The notes beneath the pieces were generated by a model. It did no database searches. It saw only the letters and a program-made list of their open reading frames with translations, and was not told the origin of the DNA. From an unidentified eubacterium SCB49 (GTDB lineage Bacteria > Bacteroidota > Bacteroidia > Flavobacteriales > Flavobacteriaceae), in assembly GCA_000170815.1 (NCBI GenBank), contig ABCO01000007.1, positions 103,116 through 167,115 of the forward strand: a DNA stretch of 64,000 nucleotides. The letters are read 5' to 3'. The translations under genes and the position numbers were made by a program. Numbering within the stretch: position 1 is the first letter of the stretch; each line of letters begins with the position of its first letter. This document shows positions 60,368-64,000 of the stretch, one piece after another.

Positions 60368-60970
60368 TTACATTTTAGGTAAGACCACGGTGTCAACTAC
60401 GTGTATCACGCCGTTAGACTGGTTTACATCTGCAATAGTTACCGTAGCGGTATTACCGCCTTCATCTGTAAGGATAACACTTTTTCCTTTTAAAGAAGCT
60501 TTAAGTTTTGCGCCATTAACGGTTGTAAATGTTGCAGTACCTCCTCCTTTTGTGATGGCTTTTATAATAGCAGTTGCGTTATACCTACCTGCGAGTACGT
60601 GATAGGTTAACACGCCTTGTAATGTGGCTTTGTTTTCTGGTTTTAACAAAGTGGCTACTGTTCCTGCTGGCAACTTATCAAAGGCAGCATTAGTAGGTGC
60701 AAATACTGTAAAAGGGCCATTTCCAGAAAGCGTTTCTACTAGATCTGCTGCTTTTACTGCGGCTACCAGTGTGGTGTGATCTTTAGAGTTTACGGCGTTT
60801 TCTATAATGTTTTTAGAAGGGTACATCGCAGCACCGCCTACCATTACCGTTTGGTCTTTTGTCATGCCCGTATCCGCTGCCATATTTTCTGTTGTTGTTT
60901 TTGTGCTGTCGCAAGATCCTAAAGAAAGAAATGCTGCGCATAGTGCTACTGTAAATACATTTTTAATCAT
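60368..60970 (-). CDS. Fasciclin (FAS1) domain lipoprotein
   Basis: A 200-residue lipoprotein. The signal peptide ends in LSLGSC, so it is anchored by lipid at about Cys20. After a Thr-rich linker, a single FAS1 domain spans about residues 55-198, with the signatures GPFTVFAPTNAAFDKLPAGT (H1 box) and LTYHVLAGRY. It closes with ADVNQSNGVIHVVDTVVLPK (H2 box). FAS1 domains mediate adhesion or bind small ligands at cell surfaces. It has a REP-like palindrome beyond its 3' end and seems monocistronic. Confidence 0.93.
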   Translation of the reverse strand: MIKNVFTVALCAAFLSLGSCDSTKTTTENMAADTGMTKDQTVMVGGAAMYPSKNIIENAVNSKDHTTLVAAVKAADLVETLSGNGPFTVFAPTNAAFDKLPAGTVATLLKPENKATLQGVLTYHVLAGRYNATAIIKAITKGGGTATFTTVNGAKLKASLKGKSVILTDEGGNTATVTIADVNQSNGVIHVVDTVVLPKM

Positions 60971-61183
60971 TGTGTTTGTTTTTAAGGTTTGGTTATATAA
61001 CGCAGTAAAGAATAAGGCGGTTTTCTAATTGGGAAAATTTTGTGAGTTTTTTTATCGCTAAAAAAAAATGCTTGAAAAAAAGAACCCCAAGCAAGCCCAA
61101 GCGTTTCTTTATATATTGTTTGGGTTTTATGGTTTTCCGTAAGGTATGGTGTTTATATTTTTTTAACTTTGAGTGCACCCCAA

Positions 61184-61211
61184 AAAACCAAAAACAGCTG
61201 TTTTTGGTTTT
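61184..61211. repeat. Perfect 28-bp palindrome
   Basis: A perfect self-complementary sequence centred between 61197 and 61198 (core CCAAAAACAG/CTGTTTTTGG), followed by an AT-rich run. No gene ends nearby on the plus strand, so a terminator role is uncertain. Confidence 0.75.
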
Positions 61212-61257
61212 AATTTTATCTAGTGTTTGTTTCAGGAATGACAGGGTAACGAAGGAA

Positions 61258-61312
61258 ACTGAAATCGAAACTGAAATTGAAATCGAAATCGAAACTGAAA
61301 TTGAAATGGAAT
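61258..61312 (+). repeat. GAAAYY-type short tandem repeat upstream of ecsC-like gene
   Basis: About nine units of a six-base motif alternating GAAACT, GAAATC and GAAATT, ending 16 bases before the EcsC-family ATG. The remaining part of the roughly 360-base gap after the fasciclin gene shows only the 28-bp palindrome and no convincing gene; a 90-residue frame across it is low complexity and rejected. Confidence 0.85.
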
Positions 61313-61328
61313 AATTAATACAGATTAG

Positions 61329-62162
61329 ATGAACAAACTAACACCCCAAGCCATCAGCTTAGAAGATGAGATACTTATCATCAAGGCAAAGCAGGACATG
61401 AATAATGAGAGTTATTTAATGAAGGGTTTTAATTTTATAGGCGGAAAAATAGAAGATGGGGTAGAGTTATTGCCTGCTAAGGTGCAAAGCTTTGTGTTTG
61501 ATAAAACGACTTCTATTTTAGAGCAAGTGGTGCTGGTCAATTTAAAGACCATGAAAAAAGGGAAGCCTTTTAAAAAGCCGTCAAAAGTGGTGTATAAAAC
61601 ATTGGTGACCACTACAGGCGCCGCTAGTGGTTTTTTGGGTGCAGGAACTCCAGTGGTTGGGCAAGCCGCATTTGCAGCAGACCTCGCCTTAACTACAAAA
61701 TTTATAATGCGTTCTATCATGGATATTGCTAGAGGTAAAGGAGAAGATTTACACACGATAGAAGCTCAGGTTCAGTGCTTACAAGTGCTAGCACTAGGTG
61801 GCGAATCTGCAGATGATGATGGCGCAGACACTTCGTATTATGCGTCTAGAATAGCCATACAATCTAGTATAAATAAAGCGAGTGAAGTAGGAGTGCAGGG
61901 TTTATTAAAGTCGCTGTCTTCAAGTTCTAACCCTTTATACGCACCTTTGGCATCTATTGTGGCTAGATTTAGCAGTAAAGTTTCAGAAAAAGTAGCAGCA
62001 CAGTTAATACCTGTTGTAGGTGGTCTCACGGGTGGCGCTATTAATTATACCTTTATTTCTCATTTTCAGAAAATGGCAGAAGCCCATTTTACGATTAGAA
62101 TGCTAGAGCGTAAATATGGGATGGCTATTGTACAAGAACGGTACAATGCGATAGAAATTTAA
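61329..62162 (+). CDS. EcsC family protein
   Basis: A 277-residue protein of the EcsC family. The middle contains the glycine/alanine-rich, amphipathic segment TTTGAASGFLGAGTPVVGQAAFAADLALTTKF. The C-terminal part has PVVGGLTGGAINYTFISHFQKMAEAHFTIRMLERKYG, which is the family's most recognisable block. EcsC was first named with an ABC exporter in Bacillus, but its biochemical role is unknown, and no Ecs transporter lies here. The DUF2188 gene follows after 10 bases, so the two probably share a transcript. A short tandem repeat sits directly upstream. Confidence 0.82.
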   Translation: MNKLTPQAISLEDEILIIKAKQDMNNESYLMKGFNFIGGKIEDGVELLPAKVQSFVFDKTTSILEQVVLVNLKTMKKGKPFKKPSKVVYKTLVTTTGAASGFLGAGTPVVGQAAFAADLALTTKFIMRSIMDIARGKGEDLHTIEAQVQCLQVLALGGESADDDGADTSYYASRIAIQSSINKASEVGVQGLLKSLSSSSNPLYAPLASIVARFSSKVSEKVAAQLIPVVGGLTGGAINYTFISHFQKMAEAHFTIRMLERKYGMAIVQERYNAIEI

Positions 62163-62172
62163 TATTTCAGAA

Positions 62173-62460
62173 ATGACAAAAAGCACAACCTCTCGTTCTT
62201 GGGCCACATTTTTTAAAGATCTCATTGCAGCCATTTTAGATGGTATGAAACCTGTGCCTAAACGCACCTGGCATCAACACGTGGTGCCCTATGAGGGTGA
62301 CTGGGCAGTACGCAGAGAGGGCAATAAAAATATTAGCTCAAAACATAAAAAGCAGTCTACCGCCATCAATAAAGCAAAAGCCATTGCCAAAAAAAAGAAG
62401 GCTGATGTGATTATCCATGGTTTAGATGGAAAAATACGAGATCGTATTAGTTATGATTAA
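62173..62460 (+). CDS. DUF2188 domain protein
   Basis: A 95-residue protein with a DUF2188 domain in its C-terminal two thirds: HVVPYEGDWAVRREGNKN, then AINKAKAIAKKKKADVIIHG and the closing DGKIRDRISYD. DUF2188 modules are small, basic and found in stress-related proteins; no function is known. The N-terminal 30 residues are not part of the domain. It lies ten bases after the EcsC-family gene on the same strand and converges on a small gene of the cbb3 cluster with a three-base gap. Confidence 0.85.
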   Translation: MTKSTTSRSWATFFKDLIAAILDGMKPVPKRTWHQHVVPYEGDWAVRREGNKNISSKHKKQSTAINKAKAIAKKKKADVIIHGLDGKIRDRISYD

Positions 62461-62463
62461 TTT

Positions 62464-62643
62464 TTATTTTAGTTCGGTGTCTTTAATTTCAGACGCTTCG
62501 GGGTCTTCTGGCAGCGATACACTGTCTTTACTTTGTGTAAGATTATAAATAACTAAGATCAAAATAATACAAACAAGTGCAAAAATTCCGATTAGAAAAG
62601 AGCCCATTCCCCAGTCTACAAGAGGTAAAAAAAGTGTGTTCAT
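62464..62643 (-). CDS. 59-residue single-pass membrane protein in the cbb3 oxidase cluster
   Basis: A small frame starting at ATG 62643 and ending with TAA at 62464. It encodes a short N-terminus (MNTLFLPLVDWGMG), one hydrophobic helix (about residues 15-33, SFLIGIFALVCIILILVIY) and a hydrophilic acidic tail (SVSLPEDPEASEIKDTELK). It begins 34 bases after the TauE/SafE-like gene on the same strand and looks co-transcribed. Size and topology recall CcoQ-like small subunits, but I see no diagnostic residues, so this is only a suggestion from context. Confidence 0.6.
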   Translation of the reverse strand: MNTLFLPLVDWGMGSFLIGIFALVCIILILVIYNLTQSKDSVSLPEDPEASEIKDTELK

Positions 62644-62677
62644 AATGTGTGTTTTTTAAGTTGTATTTTTTTTATGT

Positions 62678-63385
62678 CTAATGGCATTCATAGTTTGCCG
62701 AAACTTCTTGTACAGAAACCATAGGAGAGGGCGATATGTAAGGGATTCCTAAGCCTAAACCTCTTAAGATAAATAAGAGCCCTACAATGACCACAAAAAC
62801 CGGTATGGCTTTTAAAAATCGTTGTTTTAACGTGGCGTTTAAGAAATTTCCTAAATAAGCAGCCGTGGTCATTAATGGAATGGTACCTAAGCCAAAGAAA
62901 ATCATATATAAACCACCTTGCCAACCACCCCCAGCGGCAATGCTTGCAAAAACTGCCATGTATACCAGTCCGCATGGCAAGAAACCATTTAGGAAACCAA
63001 TGGTAAAAAAACCATCAAGGGTTTTCTTTTTAAGTGTTGCTCCTAGTGCAGATTTTACTTTAGAAACCCAGCGGTAAATAAAACCAGAACCATTGTATTT
63101 GCTAAACACCTTAGCGGGTAATACAATAGCGAGTATCATAAGCACGCCCACAGTAATAGAAATGTATTGTTGCAGCCCAAAAAGTTCAAGTCTTTGCCCA
63201 ATAAGCCCAAATAACAAGCCAATAATACTGTAGGTAAATAGCCTACCTGCATGGTAACTTATGATTTGCAAGACCCTTTTTGTTTGGCTTTTTCTATCTA
63301 ACGGAAGTAAAAAAGCTATAGGGCCACACATACCCACGCAGTGAAAACTACCAAGTAATCCCAATAAAAGCGCAGTGATTAACAT
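62678..63385 (-). CDS. TauE/SafE-like membrane protein of the cbb3 maturation cluster
   Basis: A 235-residue protein with six hydrophobic helices. The first helix carries LGSFHCVGMCGPIAFLLP (Cys15-x-x-x-Cys pattern, about residues 13-30), typical of the sulfite-exporter TauE/SafE-like family found beside cbb3 oxidase genes. There it is thought to help copper or redox maturation of the oxidase. Later helices contain NGFLPCGLVYMAVFA, the mirrored half of the DsbD-like fold with another Cys. It follows the FixH gene by 11 bases. Copper handling is inferred from context. Confidence 0.85.
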   Translation of the reverse strand: MLITALLLGLLGSFHCVGMCGPIAFLLPLDRKSQTKRVLQIISYHAGRLFTYSIIGLLFGLIGQRLELFGLQQYISITVGVLMILAIVLPAKVFSKYNGSGFIYRWVSKVKSALGATLKKKTLDGFFTIGFLNGFLPCGLVYMAVFASIAAGGGWQGGLYMIFFGLGTIPLMTTAAYLGNFLNATLKQRFLKAIPVFVVIVGLLFILRGLGLGIPYISPSPMVSVQEVSANYECH

Positions 63386-63396
63386 AGTGTGTTTTT

Positions 63397-63843
63397 TTAA
63401 TAAGAAATCTGCTTTTCAAAACGATAGGTTTCTCCTTCATATTCCCAAACCATCGTAATGTTCCATCGGCCTTCTAGCAAACGGTTGTCAGGAATCAGAA
63501 AATCTGAGCCTGATAGTTGTAAAGGCAGTTCAAAATCTAATTGTTTGTTAGAGGGTCTGTATCCAAATATTTTTCCAGATATTTTTTCTGGAGCATATGA
63601 TTCAGGAAAACGCAATAGATACCCATTTTTTGTTTTAGCACCTGTAATTTGCGTTGTCATCGCGGCCGTATTTTGTCTGGCATAGATGTTCTCTTGCAAT
63701 TCCATCTCTTTCTGGTAGTAATTTTCGGTCACCAAATCGTGATCCATATTATGATTTGTAGTCATCTGAACGACTAAAAATATGATGAACGCCATAAACA
63801 ACCCCATTCCAATCACTAAACCTGTTCCCCAATTTATTTTCAT
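63397..63843 (-). CDS. FixH/CcoH family protein
   Basis: A 148-residue FixH-type protein, an assembly factor of cbb3 cytochrome oxidase. One transmembrane helix (about residues 5-27) is followed by a periplasmic domain with TENYYQKEMELQENIYARQN, the conserved Y-Y-x-K-E segment of the family, and a beta-rich C-terminal half ending in GRWNITMVWEYEGETYRFEKQI. It is 15 bases after the ccoG stop and just upstream of the TauE/SafE-like gene, the usual ccoG-ccoH order in Bacteroidetes. Confidence 0.9.
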   Translation of the reverse strand: MKINWGTGLVIGMGLFMAFIIFLVVQMTTNHNMDHDLVTENYYQKEMELQENIYARQNTAAMTTQITGAKTKNGYLLRFPESYAPEKISGKIFGYRPSNKQLDFELPLQLSGSDFLIPDNRLLEGRWNITMVWEYEGETYRFEKQISY

Positions 63844-63858
63844 AATCTTACTGTTTTT

Positions 63859-64000
63859 TTACTTATAACTTCTAGGGCCCAAAAAGGCTGTACGCGTTGT
63901 TTCAATCTGCTCTTCACCGCTAAAGACACCAATTACTACTTTGTCTTTATCACCACTAAGTGCACTTGCGTTTAGTTCTACAAAGAGCGTTCCTTCTGCG
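63859..64000 (-). CDS. ccoG: CcoG (cbb3 oxidase accessory protein), C-terminal end only
   Basis: The last 46 residues of a gene running off the right edge. Reading on the minus strand gives GTLFVELNASALSGDKDKV ... EQIETTRTAFLGPRSYK, the C-terminal immunoglobulin-like part of CcoG/FixG, a ferredoxin-like copper reductase needed for cbb3 oxidase assembly. The diagnostic F-L-G-P-R-S end is clear. The iron-sulfur domain lies outside the window. It is followed after 15 bases by the FixH gene. Confidence 0.85.
   Translation of the reverse strand, partial: AEGTLFVELNASALSGDKDKVVIGVFSGEEQIETTRTAFLGPRSYK

Noticed and set aside
61042..61314. 90-residue open frame upstream of the EcsC-family gene
   Set aside because: Lys/Phe-rich start and a tail that is only the translated short tandem repeat; it also crosses a 28-bp palindrome.

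Overview
The window is AT-rich chromosomal DNA from a member of the Bacteroidetes, almost certainly a marine-type Flavobacteriaceae (a Dokdonia-like genome would fit, but genus is only a guess). The evidence is the Bacteroidetes promoter element TAnnTTTG in front of many genes, weak or absent Shine-Dalgarno sites, a secreted deiminase with a type IX secretion C-terminal sorting domain, a DnaE with a fused N-terminal proofreading exonuclease, and many families typical of the group (DUF3098, DUF3127, DUF4271, DUF4296). Most of the window is core genome in short operons. I saw no CRISPR array, rRNA, prophage or secondary-metabolite cluster.

Layout. 0-1.3 kb: the tail of a nitrilase-like gene, then a RES-Xre toxin-antitoxin pair with two operator-like palindromes at its promoter. 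1.3-7.1 kb: a GT-C mannosyltransferase-like membrane protein, an aldehyde dehydrogenase/DUF779 pair with a divergent AraC regulator, and an orphan histidine kinase. 7.2-13.1 kb: flavin reductase, DUF3127 protein, Aat, secreted agmatine/peptidylarginine deiminase, Tag, a thioredoxin-like protein and TruB. 13.2-15.7 kb: the ftsX-DUF3098-uppP envelope operon. 15.9-30.2 kb: leuS (with an unusual internal insertion), Zn-peptidase, saccharopine dehydrogenase-like protein, DUF423, pckA, hemD-DUF4271, a polyprenol-phosphate mannose synthase-pyrC-DUF4296 operon, an SDR and tyrS. 30.3-33 kb: a DUF350-like protein, a transglutaminase-like membrane protein and a LuxE-like enzyme. 33-37.8 kb: a PhoB/PhoR-like two-component pair, a glycosyltransferase, trmB, a LysE exporter and an alkyltransferase-like protein. 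37.9-40.9 kb: an iron-sulfur module (Mrp, NifU-like, ferredoxin reductase, ferredoxin). 41-45 kb: metallophosphoesterase, glutaryl-CoA dehydrogenase and the rpsP-rimM-trmN6 operon. 45.6-53.8 kb: DUF2383 protein, dnaE, a lipoprotein, trxA, a ClpP paralogue and a DUF58 protein.

At 53.9 kb a tRNA-Asp with a textbook promoter opens a more accessory stretch. An ISL3/ISAon1-like insertion sequence sits downstream as a tandem dimer. Its two transposase units are nearly identical, it has 22-bp imperfect terminal repeats, and the whole array is flanked by one 8-bp target duplication (GAAACAAT). The second unit carries four single-base losses within about 50 bp that break its transposase. After it come a lipoprotein, a ParDE toxin-antitoxin pair, an unknown membrane protein, a fasciclin lipoprotein, a GAAATY-type tandem repeat, and EcsC and DUF2188 proteins. 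The window ends in the accessory part of a cbb3 oxidase cluster (ccoG tail, FixH, TauE/SafE-like protein, and a 59-aa membrane protein).

I did not find a clearly new multi-gene system. The items most worth a second look are the IS dimer and its clustered deletions, the roughly 60-residue insertion in LeuRS, the paired operators of the RES-Xre module, the transglutaminase/LuxE-like gene pair, and two related palindromic intergenic repeats. Several CDS starts were moved to internal ATGs from the longest open frame, and the reasons are given in each entry.
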